In this document: piece by piece, positions 43,347 through 53,300 of the stretch
Position numbering within the stretch: position 1 is the first letter of the stretch
Layout of the letters: every line of letters starts with the position of its first letter
Assembly (NCBI RefSeq): GCF_000265405.1
Contig: NC_018010.1
Coordinates: 434,001 to 498,000, forward strand
Reading direction: 5' to 3'
Source of the DNA: Belliella baltica DSM 15883
GTDB taxonomy: Bacteria; Bacteroidota; Bacteroidia; Cytophagales; Cyclobacteriaceae
DNA length: 64,000 nt
Translations under genes and position numbers: made by a program
The notes under the pieces: model-generated
The model's input: only the letters and a program-made list of their open reading frames with translations
Told to the model about the DNA's origin: nothing
Database searches by the model: none

Positions 43347-43389
43347 AAAAAATAGCCAGCTATTTCAGCAATCTAATGCTAGCTGGCTA
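43347..43389 (-). terminator. Terminator-like hairpin between peptide and DUF4221 genes
   Basis: On the minus strand TAGCCAGCTA (43389-43380) and TAGCTGGCTA (43362-43353) make a perfect 10-bp stem with a 17-nt loop, followed by six T. It stands 8 bp after the peptide stop and 32 bp before the next start, so most transcripts should stop after the peptide. Confidence 0.8.
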
Positions 43390-43397
43390 ATTTCGAT

Positions 43398-43592
43398 TTA
43401 AGGTTGAGTTGTGATTACACAATCCAAATCACACCCCATACATGAACCATCACCTAATGACTTGGAATATGTGATGAGTTCGCCACTGGGACCAATAATA
43501 AATCCCTCACATCCGGCATAACTAGTACTTACCGCTCCTAGGCTACCTAAAACACCTAACAATACAACTGTGAAAACTTTAATCTTTTTCAT
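43398..43592 (-). CDS. Small secreted Cys-containing peptide, peptide cluster 2
   Basis: From the ATG at 43592 the product has 64 residues; an upstream in-frame start adds 13 residues before the Lys-rich n-region and was rejected. MKKIKVFTVVLLGVLGSLGA is a signal peptide, with a likely cut after STSYA. The mature part of about 38 residues starts GCEGF and has four Cys (one N-terminal, then SCMGCDLDC). If the first Cys were lipidated (SYAGC is a poor lipobox) it would be a lipopeptide. No family recognised; the position and size match the NVEALA-like peptide at 23805-24047. Confidence 0.65.
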   Translation of the reverse strand: MKKIKVFTVVLLGVLGSLGAVSTSYAGCEGFIIGPSGELITYSKSLGDGSCMGCDLDCVITTQP

Positions 43593-43620
43593 AATCAAAT
43601 AATTTATTGTTTTAACAATT

Positions 43621-43644
43621 ACCCAAACCAACCATTGGCTGGGT
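43621..43644 (-). promoter_or_regulatory. 5' UTR inverted repeat of peptide gene, cluster 2
   Basis: ACCCA / TGGGT outer arms and CCAA / TTGG inner arms form a hairpin 28 nt upstream of the ATG. The leader between hairpin and ATG contains AAACAATAA, echoing TAACAATAA in cluster 1. Confidence 0.45.
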
Positions 43645-43697
43645 TGAACTAAAAATTGAGCGCTCTATTTAATTCTTTCGTAAATTAGTAAATTTTA

Positions 43698-43705
43698 CCC
43701 CCCCC
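43698..43705 (-). repeat. Poly-G tract (8 G) upstream of peptide gene, cluster 2
   Basis: Eight consecutive G on the minus strand in very AT-rich DNA, about 105 bp before the peptide ATG and within the only promoter space available (43593-43760). Such tracts can slip. I found no convincing -7 box nearby. Confidence 0.6.
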
Positions 43706-43760
43706 AATAATATTTAGTTGAAAAAAATTCAAAGAATAACACAACTTATTGATAATCAGT

Positions 43761-44585
43761 TTAAAAAATTTTAGTTTCCAAAACTAATTTCACTAACTCC
43801 TGCATTGCTTTCCCAGATCTTGTGGCTACTTCTACCACATCTTCATGTGCAAATAGCTTGTTGTCAGTTGGATTGCATTCGTTGGTGATGACGGAGATAC
43901 CCAGAACTCTCATACCCATCTGATTAGCAGCGATCACTTCTGGGACAGTACTCATCCCTACCGCATCACCGCCCAAATTTCTGTAGTATCGGATTTCTGC
44001 TTTAGTTTCCAAGCTTGGGCCTGTTACGCCTGTATAAGTGCCTTCTTGTAAGTTGATATCTAAAGATTTTGCCTTTTCCTTAGCTAGGTTTCTCCAAGCT
44101 AGATCATAAGGTTCACTCATATCGGGAAACCTTACTCCAAAATCTGTAGCATCTTTACCTCTGAGTGAATTAGATGGAAACTTGTCGATATGGTCAGTGA
44201 TCAGCATCAAATCACCTACTTTGAAATCAGGATTCAAGCCACCCGCAGCATTGGATACGACCAAATTTTTTACTCCCAACAAACTCAAAACTCTTAAAGG
44301 AAATACGGTCTCACCCAATTCATAGCCTTCATAATAATGAAATCTGCCATTCATTACCCAGATCCATTTGTCTCCAACCTTACCCAGCACCAACTCACCT
44401 GAATGACCAGCTACTGTAGAAACAGGAAAATATGGAATCTGAACATACGGAATAGAAACAGCTTCTTCCAAAACCTCCACAAATCCACCCAAACCAGAAC
44501 CCAATATCACCAAAGTGTCCGCTTGTTGGCTAATTTGGGATTGAATGTATGCAGCTGCTGCATTTGCTTTTTCGAGGTAGGTCAT
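43761..44585 (-). CDS. Purine nucleoside phosphorylase
   Basis: From the ATG at 44585 the protein has 274 residues; a TTG 12 bp upstream is less likely. It is of the trimeric PNP (PunA/DeoD2-like) type: LGSGLGGF near residue 28, AGHSGELVLG (phosphate-binding), VVSNAAGGLN, GVTGPSLETKAEIRYYR, and DAVGMSTVPEVIAA (about 195-208), followed by ITNECNP with the base-binding Asn. It cleaves purine nucleosides with phosphate in salvage. It follows rsmG at a distance of 125 bp. Confidence 0.93.
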   Translation of the reverse strand: MTYLEKANAAAAYIQSQISQQADTLVILGSGLGGFVEVLEEAVSIPYVQIPYFPVSTVAGHSGELVLGKVGDKWIWVMNGRFHYYEGYELGETVFPLRVLSLLGVKNLVVSNAAGGLNPDFKVGDLMLITDHIDKFPSNSLRGKDATDFGVRFPDMSEPYDLAWRNLAKEKAKSLDINLQEGTYTGVTGPSLETKAEIRYYRNLGGDAVGMSTVPEVIAANQMGMRVLGISVITNECNPTDNKLFAHEDVVEVATRSGKAMQELVKLVLETKIF

Positions 44586-44602
44586 TGGGAATAGCAATTT
44601 GT

Positions 44603-44663
44603 AATTGGTTGATTGGGTTATTAGGGTTGGAAGATTAAGAGATTACGAGATTATGAGATTGTC
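44603..44663 (+). repeat. 7/8-bp tandem tract between rsmG and PNP genes
   Basis: GATTGGGTTATTAGGGTTGG is followed by four 8-bp units (AGATTAAG, AGATTACG, AGATTATG, AGATTGTC) at 44632-44663. Related in style to the heptad tracts elsewhere. Confidence 0.5.
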
Positions 44664-44710
44664 ATATTAATTCCATTTCATCCTTCATCCCTCTAAATTC
44701 ATCCTTTTCT

Positions 44711-45343
44711 CTACCTTTTCCCTTCCCAAGGGACGAAGACTATTTTCTTTGTTTCGAAAAATTCTTCGGTGAAATAGTCATCCAGGTGATAGGTTACGTA
44801 GCTTACATTTCTTTCTTCCATTTCCTCATCAATATCACCGCCTTTTAGCAGGAAAATGCCATTTGGGAATTCGTTGAAATCTTCTTTTTTGAATTTTCCT
44901 TTTACCCATGGAAGAAAATTAGCAAATCGTGTTACTGCCCTACTGACTATAAAATCATATTTTCTAACCAAACTCTCCGCTCTGACTTGCTGCGCTTCCA
45001 CATTGGAAAGCTTCAGTTTCTTCACCACATCTTTGACAACGGAGATTTTCTTTCCAATGGAATCTACCAGATGAAAATGAGTATCAGGAAACAATATTGC
45101 GAGGGGAATACCCGGGAAACCTCCACCTGTGCCGATATCCAATACCTTTGTTCCCGGCTCAAATTGCATCACTTTGGCTATGGACATCGCATGAAGTACG
45201 TGCCTTTCATAAAAATGATCCACATCCTTTCTGCTGATCACATTGATTTTTTCATTCCAATTAGCATACAAATCCTGAAGTTGAGAAAATTGCTCAATCT
45301 GCTTTGCCGTAAGGTCAGGAAAATACTTTAAAATGATATCCAT
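44711..45343 (-). CDS. rsmG: 16S rRNA (guanine527-N7)-methyltransferase
   Basis: The 210-residue enzyme methylates G527 of 16S rRNA. It has the GidB/RsmG layout: helical N terminus (MDIILKYFPDLTAKQIEQF), NVISRKDVDHFYERHVLHA, the SAM-binding glycine motif VLDIGTGGGFPGIPLAI (about 69-85) and DFIVSRAVTRFANFL. Loss of RsmG gives low-level streptomycin resistance in other bacteria. Probably monocistronic. Confidence 0.95.
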   Translation of the reverse strand: MDIILKYFPDLTAKQIEQFSQLQDLYANWNEKINVISRKDVDHFYERHVLHAMSIAKVMQFEPGTKVLDIGTGGGFPGIPLAILFPDTHFHLVDSIGKKISVVKDVVKKLKLSNVEAQQVRAESLVRKYDFIVSRAVTRFANFLPWVKGKFKKEDFNEFPNGIFLLKGGDIDEEMEERNVSYVTYHLDDYFTEEFFETKKIVFVPWEGKR

Positions 45344-45465
45344 TATCGCATTCAGTTTTTATCAAAGAACAAAAATAGGCTGAATCTATTTAAATATTTT
45401 ATTTTTCTATTGTATTATCCGCAATCCAAGTAAGTATCTTTCATTCTTTAAGTTATACGGAGATT

Positions 45466-45500
45466 GTCAACAGACCTCCGACGACAGTCAACAGAAGCTG
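45466..45500 (+). repeat. Heptad-periodic tract, GTCAACA type
   Basis: Five heptamers in strict register, each starting with G: GTCAACA, GACCTCC, GACGACA, GTCAACA, GAAGCTG. The first and fourth are identical. Same style as 20714-20748. The rest of this 227-bp gap holds nothing else I recognise. Confidence 0.55.
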
Positions 45501-45570
45501 GAAATCAAATGATTACATTATTTAAGTAGAAAAAGAAAAAAAGACCTGATACATTTCGTATTCCAAAAGA

Positions 45571-46914
45571 TTAATTAGCTGCCAATTTCTCTGCTTTTGT
45601 ATCAATTTTATTGATGAGAAACTCTCCTACTTTTTTTCCTTTGGAAGCTCCATTGACTATAGCAGGCATATAATGAATCCCTCCATACATTCTGCTGATT
45701 GCGGCTTCATCTGCTGCCAATCTGAAAGACTTAAATTCTCGTACAGGTAGCCCGTAAGCAACTTCTGTAGAGTCCACAAAGTGGAAATTATCTCCAAATA
45801 AACTCGTCAATGTCTCCGAGGCAGCATAGCTGATGACGCTATGCCCGCTGGTGTATTCAGGAAATGGTGGCGTCTGCAACACAGGCAACCAATCTTCATC
45901 GATGTATTTGTTGATATACGTTTCAGGTCGGATTAGCACACTTCGGTACTTTTCATCCCAACAAGCAATAAATCCATCGAAAACAGCAATTGATGTTTTG
46001 GCTAAAGTTTCTGCAGCTCCTTTCCAATCTTGATTTGCTGTCTTGGAAGAAATCGCTGCAATTCCCATCCAATGCCCTCCTGGAGTTATTTTCTTCTCCG
46101 CAAACATCACATGACCTTTTACATTTACTTTGTAAGGATTGCAATCCCAAAAGTACGCGATGTCACTTTGTTCTTTTGTTAGGTTCTTGACCACATTAAA
46201 AACCTCCTCTGCCTCTCTATAAAAATCACTTCCTTTTTCCGAATCAAATGCAGTTGGAGGCTCTGACTTAAATTGGTCAGGAGCTTCCAAGACAAAAGGT
46301 CTAATCTTGTTCCAATGTGGTTCGATCCCCTCCATATACATCGGAGGTGTGGGCTGCCAAGCATTCGGATCATTGCTGATTGAGTATTTTGGAAAAGACC
46401 TACTTTGGTGATAATTATCCTTTTTGGAGTAAGCAATGACATGATCTGCTACACGTTCCCCTAAAGCAACTGAGGCTTCAAAAACATCATTTGGAATACC
46501 TTTGGATTTCAGTTCTTTGAAAGTTTTTTCCCTGTGCTCTTGCATCAATTCTTCAGAAAAAATCAATGCTGTTCCCACTTTATAGTAAGCAGCTAGTGAA
46601 GCAAGTGGAAGATAAACATTCTCTTCTATTTCAAAATTCGTCTTTTCAAAATCATTCAATTGTCCCATTAGCGTTTGGTATTCTCCCGAACGATCCAAAA
46701 CAGCCACTTCATAAGCCGCAATGGCTGGATAAGCGTAAATTCTGCTAGCGACAGGCGGAGAAAAAATATCGTTGATGATGATCTCAGTCAATTTATTCTG
46801 CGCAGCAAACTGGTAAGAACCATCACTTATCGCATTGGAGTAGTCTTTTGGTTGGCAGGAAAATAGCATAACCGCTAAAACAAAAACACCATATATATTT
46901 TTCAATAATCTCAT
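45571..46914 (-). CDS. Vanadium-dependent haloperoxidase / PAP2-like lipoprotein
   Basis: From the ATG at 46914 the protein has 447 residues with a lipoprotein signal ending LFSC; an upstream ATG was rejected because it puts 27 residues before the signal. The C-terminal half has the vanadate/phosphate site of the haloperoxidase-acid phosphatase fold: WDEKYRSVLIRPETY (Lys, Arg), PFPEYTSGHSV (SGH) and SRMYGGIHY (Arg, His). Whether it binds vanadate or hydrolyses phosphate cannot be read from this. It is the last gene of the SusCD/FG-GAP locus. Confidence 0.85.
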   Translation of the reverse strand: MRLLKNIYGVFVLAVMLFSCQPKDYSNAISDGSYQFAAQNKLTEIIINDIFSPPVASRIYAYPAIAAYEVAVLDRSGEYQTLMGQLNDFEKTNFEIEENVYLPLASLAAYYKVGTALIFSEELMQEHREKTFKELKSKGIPNDVFEASVALGERVADHVIAYSKKDNYHQSRSFPKYSISNDPNAWQPTPPMYMEGIEPHWNKIRPFVLEAPDQFKSEPPTAFDSEKGSDFYREAEEVFNVVKNLTKEQSDIAYFWDCNPYKVNVKGHVMFAEKKITPGGHWMGIAAISSKTANQDWKGAAETLAKTSIAVFDGFIACWDEKYRSVLIRPETYINKYIDEDWLPVLQTPPFPEYTSGHSVISYAASETLTSLFGDNFHFVDSTEVAYGLPVREFKSFRLAADEAAISRMYGGIHYMPAIVNGASKGKKVGEFLINKIDTKAEKLAAN

Positions 46915-46991
46915 TTTCAAATGCTTCAATATTAATTTTAAAATTACATAATACTTGTTAGAGTGGCAAAATTTACAATACTCAGCTAATC

Positions 46992-49900
46992 TCAATTCAC
47001 CTTCAAAATAACTGGTTTAGCATTATTTCTGACTGCTATAAGATGTAATCTACCTTGAATAGTTAAAGGTCTTATAGTTCGATATTCTCCTTTTATCTGA
47101 TTGTAATCCAATCTCAATTCCTGAAAATAAACTTGTCCATCTTTATAAATAAAATGAGCCATCGGCATCGCATCAACTCTTCCCAAATCATTTCTAAACC
47201 CATAAAATCCTCCAACAGAAAGGATGTGTCTTTCTCCATCTTTTTTCCAGGTGTAGAAATCCTTAATGGGTGCAAATTGACCTTCTTTTGGGAATGGATT
47301 GAACTCATATTTTCCCGACTTATTCTCGATCAATAACCCAGATTGTAAATTTTCCACTTTGTACTTTGAGGCTTCTTTGAGGATATTTGTGTCAAATAGG
47401 TCTTCTGGCTTTTTGATTTGGGCATATTCGACATAACTCGCATGCTTTTTCTTCACACTTGGAATCTGCTTGATCAGATCATCTCTCGATGCAAACGGCA
47501 CCAATAGCTCTCCCATATAATGAAAAATCAGCGGATCTTCCTGTTCATTGCTATCAAAATCATGGTGATAAAGCCATAATGGTTTCTCAACACTCGCTTT
47601 CAACTTGCTATTTTCACCAAGATTCCCCAAAAGGATTATTTCTTCTCCTTTATTTTCAAAAGAACTTACAGCATTGAAAAGCCCCGCTTTTTCATCTATG
47701 ATGATCTGCTCAAAAGTACCTTTTTGATTTTGCTTATATACTTGGACTGCAGTCCACTCTCCTATCAAAACCAACTCTTTTTGTTGATCTCCATCGAGAT
47801 CAATCCAAGCACCTTTTTGAAGCATTCCAGGATGAAATGAATCCCCAAAATACTTCCTCGTCTCATCTTTGAAATTTCCCTTTCCATCATTGATCAGAAG
47901 GTAACTGTAAGGTTTGGCGCCATAATTCCCCGTCTCAACAGCAGCAGTCACAAAGATATCTAAAGTACCATCTCTATTGACATCATGGATCGCGATGGAA
48001 GAGGTATTCTCTCCTAATGGAGATAGAGAGTTTGGAGAAAATTTCAAGTTTCCCTTACCATCATTTAGATAAAGGCGGTCGAAATTGTAAAGATGTCCCT
48101 TTGGATGTTCATTTCCTCCACTACCTACATACAAGTCAAGGAACCCATCTGCATTCAAGTCTACGAATTCCGCAACTACATCTTCTCCGGGACTCAACAT
48201 TTCGAAAACAGGATTTTCCTGAGGTGCAAAAGTACCATTTGTTTGTTGTAGGTAAAGTACTGATGCTTGACCTTTTGCCCCACCAAGATAGAAATCTTCC
48301 AAACCGTCATTGTTCACATCGCCAACAGCCAAAGCTGGACCTTCGGTAGAATATTTTCTAGGAATCAAATATTCTCGACGCATGTCGTCAAATTCAAGAT
48401 TCTCCTTGTGCGTCCAATCGATGCCTAAGTCAACTACAGTAAAAACATTTTCTTTTTCTAATATTCTAGGAACATACGCTTTACCCTCTCCTTTCTTCAA
48501 TAGATACCTCTTATTGATTGTGTTTTCATAGAAAATCTCTAAATCTAATGCATTCCATCTGACAAGAACAGAGTCTACTTTTTCTTTTTTCCCTAAACCA
48601 AAAGTCAGGGTTGTTGAAGATCCTGATTGAAAACCTCTTGACGTACTCAACATCTGATGAAACTTGTCACCCTCAGCATAAATCGTCACCTCGGCACCAA
48701 TCCCAAATGAATTATTCTGATCACTTTTGAGATCAATTTGGATGAAATTATTACCCAAAATTTCTTTCGACTTATTCTGATAAATAAAAGCCTGATCATT
48801 GATATTATTGATTATCAAATCTAATGCTCCATCATTATTCAAATCTGCATACGCTGATCCAGAAGAATAAGAAACCTGATCTAGGCCCCATTTTGTTGAT
48901 ATACTTTCAAAATCCAAATCCCCTCCATTTCGGAAAGTATAATTCGAAAGTTTCATGGTTGGGAGTAATTCGATCAAGCGATTAGAAACTTCCTCCTCTG
49001 TCAGATTTGGATTGGGTGACTGACTGTATTGAACAAAGTCTAGATCATTTGGCCGCTTGACAATGCCATTTGTGATATGAATATCCTTGTAACCGTCATT
49101 GTCCATATCAAAAATCAAGGGAGACCAACTCCAGTCCGTGGCAAATGTATTTGTCAAAAGACCGATCTCAGCAAAGCGCTGATTGCCTTGATTAAGTTGA
49201 AGGTGATTTCTTACATATTGATCCCCATAGCCGAATTTCTTTTTAATATCATAAACTTCCTGTTTGTCCTCACCAATAGATTTCATCCAAATTGTAGGAT
49301 CTTCGGGAAGCATGTCTGTAGTAAAAATGTCAGGCAAGCCATCATTATTGATGTCATTGATGTCATTGCCCATGCTGTAGCGACTTGTACTGCTGATGTA
49401 TTCTTTCAGAGATTCTTTGAAAGTCCCGTCTGCTTGATTGACGTAGAGATAATCATCTTCCGTAAAATCATTGGACACATAAATATCAATCCATCCATCT
49501 CCATTGACATCACCTATCCCAACTCCCAGACCAAACCCAAGACTGCTTGACAGAATCCCCGCCTCTGAGGTTACTTCCTCCATTTTCAGCTCTCCTTGAG
49601 CAATTAGACTTTTGAAGAGTTTGTCTCCACCTTTTTCATCTTGATTATTGAATTTGGTATCTGCGTGAGTGAAAACCTCTGGTTTTTTGATGGAATGATT
49701 GAGCAAATACAGGTCTAAATCTCCATCTTGGTCATAGTCAAAAAATAATGCATGGGTGGAAAAACCCATAAAATCAATCCCATAAGCAGCAGCACTTTCG
49801 GTGAAAGTCAAGTCTCCATTATTGATATAGAGTTTATTTCTCCCTGAAAGCCCTTTATAATCTCCAACTTGACAAACATAGATATCTAGCAAGCCATCAC

Positions 49901-50261
49901 CATTCACATCCGCCATAGTCACTCCTGTGGACCAGCCGCCATCTCCTGTTACGCTTGCACTTTGAGTAATGTCTTCAAACTGAAATTCCCCTTTGTTGAG
50001 ATAAAGCTTGTTTTCTCCCTGATTGGAAGTGAAATAAATGTCCACCAAACCATCATTGTTGATATCACCTACGGCCACACCTCCTCCATTATAAAAATAC
50101 AAGTACTCGAGAATGTTCATCTCCTCGGTGGAAACCAAATCATTCCTGAAATCTATGCCTGTTTGGGATGAAGGTAACAAAGAGAATAGCTTCTCCTCCT
50201 CTTCCTTTTTAGAACAAGAAAGCAATACAAAGAAAACAAGACCAATTATATATTTATTCAT
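46992..50261 (-). CDS. Giant FG-GAP/VCBS repeat lipoprotein with ASPIC/UnbV domain (copy 2)
   Basis: A 1089-residue lipoprotein (signal ending LLSC). The N-terminal half carries many FG-GAP/VCBS calcium-binding-like repeats with DxNxDGxxD cores: DINNDGLVDI, DVNGDGLLDIYV, DYDQDGDLDLYL, DVNGDGWIDIYV, DINNDGLPDI, DMDNDGYKDI, DLNNDGALDL. An ASPIC/UnbV-type segment (GAEVTIYAEGDKFHQML...GRGFQSG-like) lies at about 530-600, and a second set of repeats at about 645-830. The fold should be a large beta-propeller at the cell surface. It is a paralogue of 50332-53649. Confidence 0.85.
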   Translation of the reverse strand: MNKYIIGLVFFVLLSCSKKEEEEKLFSLLPSSQTGIDFRNDLVSTEEMNILEYLYFYNGGGVAVGDINNDGLVDIYFTSNQGENKLYLNKGEFQFEDITQSASVTGDGGWSTGVTMADVNGDGLLDIYVCQVGDYKGLSGRNKLYINNGDLTFTESAAAYGIDFMGFSTHALFFDYDQDGDLDLYLLNHSIKKPEVFTHADTKFNNQDEKGGDKLFKSLIAQGELKMEEVTSEAGILSSSLGFGLGVGIGDVNGDGWIDIYVSNDFTEDDYLYVNQADGTFKESLKEYISSTSRYSMGNDINDINNDGLPDIFTTDMLPEDPTIWMKSIGEDKQEVYDIKKKFGYGDQYVRNHLQLNQGNQRFAEIGLLTNTFATDWSWSPLIFDMDNDGYKDIHITNGIVKRPNDLDFVQYSQSPNPNLTEEEVSNRLIELLPTMKLSNYTFRNGGDLDFESISTKWGLDQVSYSSGSAYADLNNDGALDLIINNINDQAFIYQNKSKEILGNNFIQIDLKSDQNNSFGIGAEVTIYAEGDKFHQMLSTSRGFQSGSSTTLTFGLGKKEKVDSVLVRWNALDLEIFYENTINKRYLLKKGEGKAYVPRILEKENVFTVVDLGIDWTHKENLEFDDMRREYLIPRKYSTEGPALAVGDVNNDGLEDFYLGGAKGQASVLYLQQTNGTFAPQENPVFEMLSPGEDVVAEFVDLNADGFLDLYVGSGGNEHPKGHLYNFDRLYLNDGKGNLKFSPNSLSPLGENTSSIAIHDVNRDGTLDIFVTAAVETGNYGAKPYSYLLINDGKGNFKDETRKYFGDSFHPGMLQKGAWIDLDGDQQKELVLIGEWTAVQVYKQNQKGTFEQIIIDEKAGLFNAVSSFENKGEEIILLGNLGENSKLKASVEKPLWLYHHDFDSNEQEDPLIFHYMGELLVPFASRDDLIKQIPSVKKKHASYVEYAQIKKPEDLFDTNILKEASKYKVENLQSGLLIENKSGKYEFNPFPKEGQFAPIKDFYTWKKDGERHILSVGGFYGFRNDLGRVDAMPMAHFIYKDGQVYFQELRLDYNQIKGEYRTIRPLTIQGRLHLIAVRNNAKPVILKVN

Positions 50262-50284
50262 TCAATGTTAAAATCTCAAATCAT

Positions 50285-50331
50285 TACTCAATTACCTATC
50301 CCTAATTAACCAATAACTTAATAACTGATTA
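50285..50331 (-). repeat. Heptad-like tract after the copy-1 FG-GAP gene
   Basis: On the minus strand: AATCAGT, TATTAAG, TTATTGG, TTAATTA, GGGATAG, GTAATTG in 7-bp register, starting a few bases after the stop at 50332. The words match the tracts at 33957 and 62625. Confidence 0.5.
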
Positions 50332-53300
50332 CTAATATGCCCACCATTCAAGGGGTTTATTATTCTTCACGACCATCAGCATTCTTTGACCTTTGATCTT
50401 TACTTCATGGAGGTCTCGGATATCTCCTTCAAGTTTCAATCCATGATTTCTATTTTCGAGGTAATCGAATGTCCCATCTCCTTTACCAATCAAGACTTCC
50501 CCGTAACTTGCATCATATTGACCTACTTCAGGTTTGGCTCCTGCAAGATTTCCTGCCATGATGATGTCTTCAATTCCATCACCATTCACATCGGTCACCA
50601 ATGCTGCAAACATCCAAGATCTTTGTGCTTTTCTCGGTAAAGCTTGAATTTCAAATTGTCCTGCTCCCTTGTTCATCATGATTGCAGATGAAGCAAAATT
50701 GAATTCTTGAATGACCGAATTCCCCAATACCTCAGCAGGAAAAATACCCTCTAAAGCTTCTTTGTTGTAAGCACTGTATTTCAAATATTTTTTCTTGATG
50801 ATTGGGATTTGCTTCTCAAGTTCATGTTTCAAAGTGTAAGGAATATGTTTATCGCCTGACTGCTTCGTGAAGATTTGCTCTACGCTTCCATTTTGATCAA
50901 AATCATTGACAAACATTCTCACAGCGGTTTGGTCAGTTGGTTTGAATCTACTATTCAGCCCTTGATTTCCCAACACAAAATCAGGTTTGCCGTCATTGTT
51001 AAAGTCTCCAGCTTGAATAGTTCGATACCAACCTTTATATGCTTGCATTTCAGGCATTTCAATTTTCTCTAATTGCTTACCCGTATTTTTGAAAAATGTC
51101 GGAGCCATCCACTCTCCTACTAAAATCAAATCTTCTTTTCCATCACCATCATAATCCACCAACGCGGCATCTGTCACTAAGCCAATTTCCTTTAGTTGAG
51201 GTGCAAATTCTCCTGTCGCATCTTTGAAATTCCCTTGGCCATCATTGACGAGGATAAAACTGCTCGCATTTACTCCATAAACAAAAGGGATCAATCTTCC
51301 ACCAACAAACAAATCCATCGCTCCGTCGCCATTGATGTCCATTACTTTGACGACGGAAGTACTGTGACGCAAAGATCCTAAACCATTATTTTCAGCTTTT
51401 GTGAACTTGCCCTTTCCGTTATTCAAGTATAATCTATCCGCTAATTCTGCAGTACCGAAAGCCGCTTCATTACTTCCTGAAGTGACAAAAAGATCCAAGA
51501 ATCCATTTCCATTAGCATCAAAAAATATAGCATCTGTATCCTCTGCTACCTTGTCCAATTCAAATGCTTGCTGATTGGATTTGGTGAAGGTTCCATTTGA
51601 TGATTGGAGAAATAATTGTCCTGCAGAACCCTTAGCACCACCTAAGTACACATCCTCCAAACCATCTCCATTGACATCTCCAAAAGTGGCTTTCGGACCT
51701 TCTGTGGAAAGTTTATGGTATGTCAATCTATCCTGATCAAAATCCACAAATTGATTTTCAACATGGGTGAAATCTAGGATGTTTTTCCCTTTTTCGAATA
51801 TGTTGGGTTTTGGTATTTCAAAAAAATCTCTTTCCTCAGAACGCTCTACTGCATTTTCCCAAGACAAAGAAAGGAGCTGATTTGCTATGATTTCTTTGAG
51901 CACTGATATTTTTCCATCAGGCCATCTCACTTGAACTTCATCAAGTTTTGAAACTGATCCCAAGCCAAAAGTCAATTTAGGGTCCACAGAAGATTGGAAT
52001 CCTCTGTTTGGCATATTTTCTTGATAGAAAATCTGATCACCTGATTTGAGTCTGATTTGTGCACCTATGGCTGCTGTATTTCCTGATTTTCCTTTCAATC
52101 CAATCTGTAAGAAGTTATTTTCAGGGAAAAACTCTCTACTTCTATTTTTATAGATTAATGCTTCTTTATTAACATTATTGATGACAAGATCCAAGGCGCC
52201 ATCATTGTTCAAATCCCCATAAGCCGATCCATTGGAGTGAATAGCCTCTCCCATGCCCCATTCATGAATGACATTTGTAAAAACCAAATCCCCATTGTTT
52301 TTGAAAGCATAATTGGAAACAGGATTTATAGGAATCGGGTCAACCAAAGCTTTATAATCCACACCTTCTTGGGTGATGATTTTTCTCTTGGTTTCTTCAT
52401 TGTCGATAAAATTCAGATAATCGAGGTCTGTAATATCCTGATAGATTCCGTTTGCTACGAAGACATCCTTGAGACCATCATTGTCCATGTCAAAAAATAA
52501 AGCTGCCCAACTCCAATCTGTAGCTTCCAAATTCGATAATCTTCCCATATCACTGAAAGTATCATCACCATTATTGACGTGGAGCATGTTTCTATTGTAC
52601 TGATAGTGGTAACCATGCTGAATATTGAATTGGAACTTATCCCAGCTTTCAAAAGTGATGACTTGCTTCAAGCGATCCATAGGCTCGGGTAGCATATCAG
52701 TCACGAAAATATCCAAAAAACCATTGTTGTTGACATCTGCAATATCTGCACCCATGGAATTTGCACTGGTTGACCTGATATATGTCTCCAAACTTTCTGT
52801 GAAAGTCCCATCTTGATTGTTGATATAGAGATAATCCTTCTCAAAAAAATCGTTGGAAATAAAAATGTCCATCCAGCCATCTTGATTTACATCACCAATC
52901 GTAATTCCCAATCCAAATCCAATCAAACTTCCATAAATCCCGGCCTCTTCACTGACATCAGTGAACTTGTCTCCATCATTTCTGAATAATTTATCGCCTC
53001 CGACAGGATCCCTTCTTGGCCTTTCATTCTGCATTTTGTTGAAGCTCCCGATAGCAGTATAGCTATTGTTGAGCAAATACATGTCAAGGTCCCCATCGTT
53101 GTCATAATCAAAAAAGACAGCGTGGGTAGAAAAACCCTGATCTGCTAAACCATAAGCTTCCGCCATTTCGGTAAATGTCCCGTCTCCATTGTTGATGAAA
53201 AGCTCATTCTGCTTGTTATCACCAGCCAAATCACCTGAATTACACACATAAATATCCAGCAAACCATCACCATTGATATCAGCCATGGCCACACCTGTGC

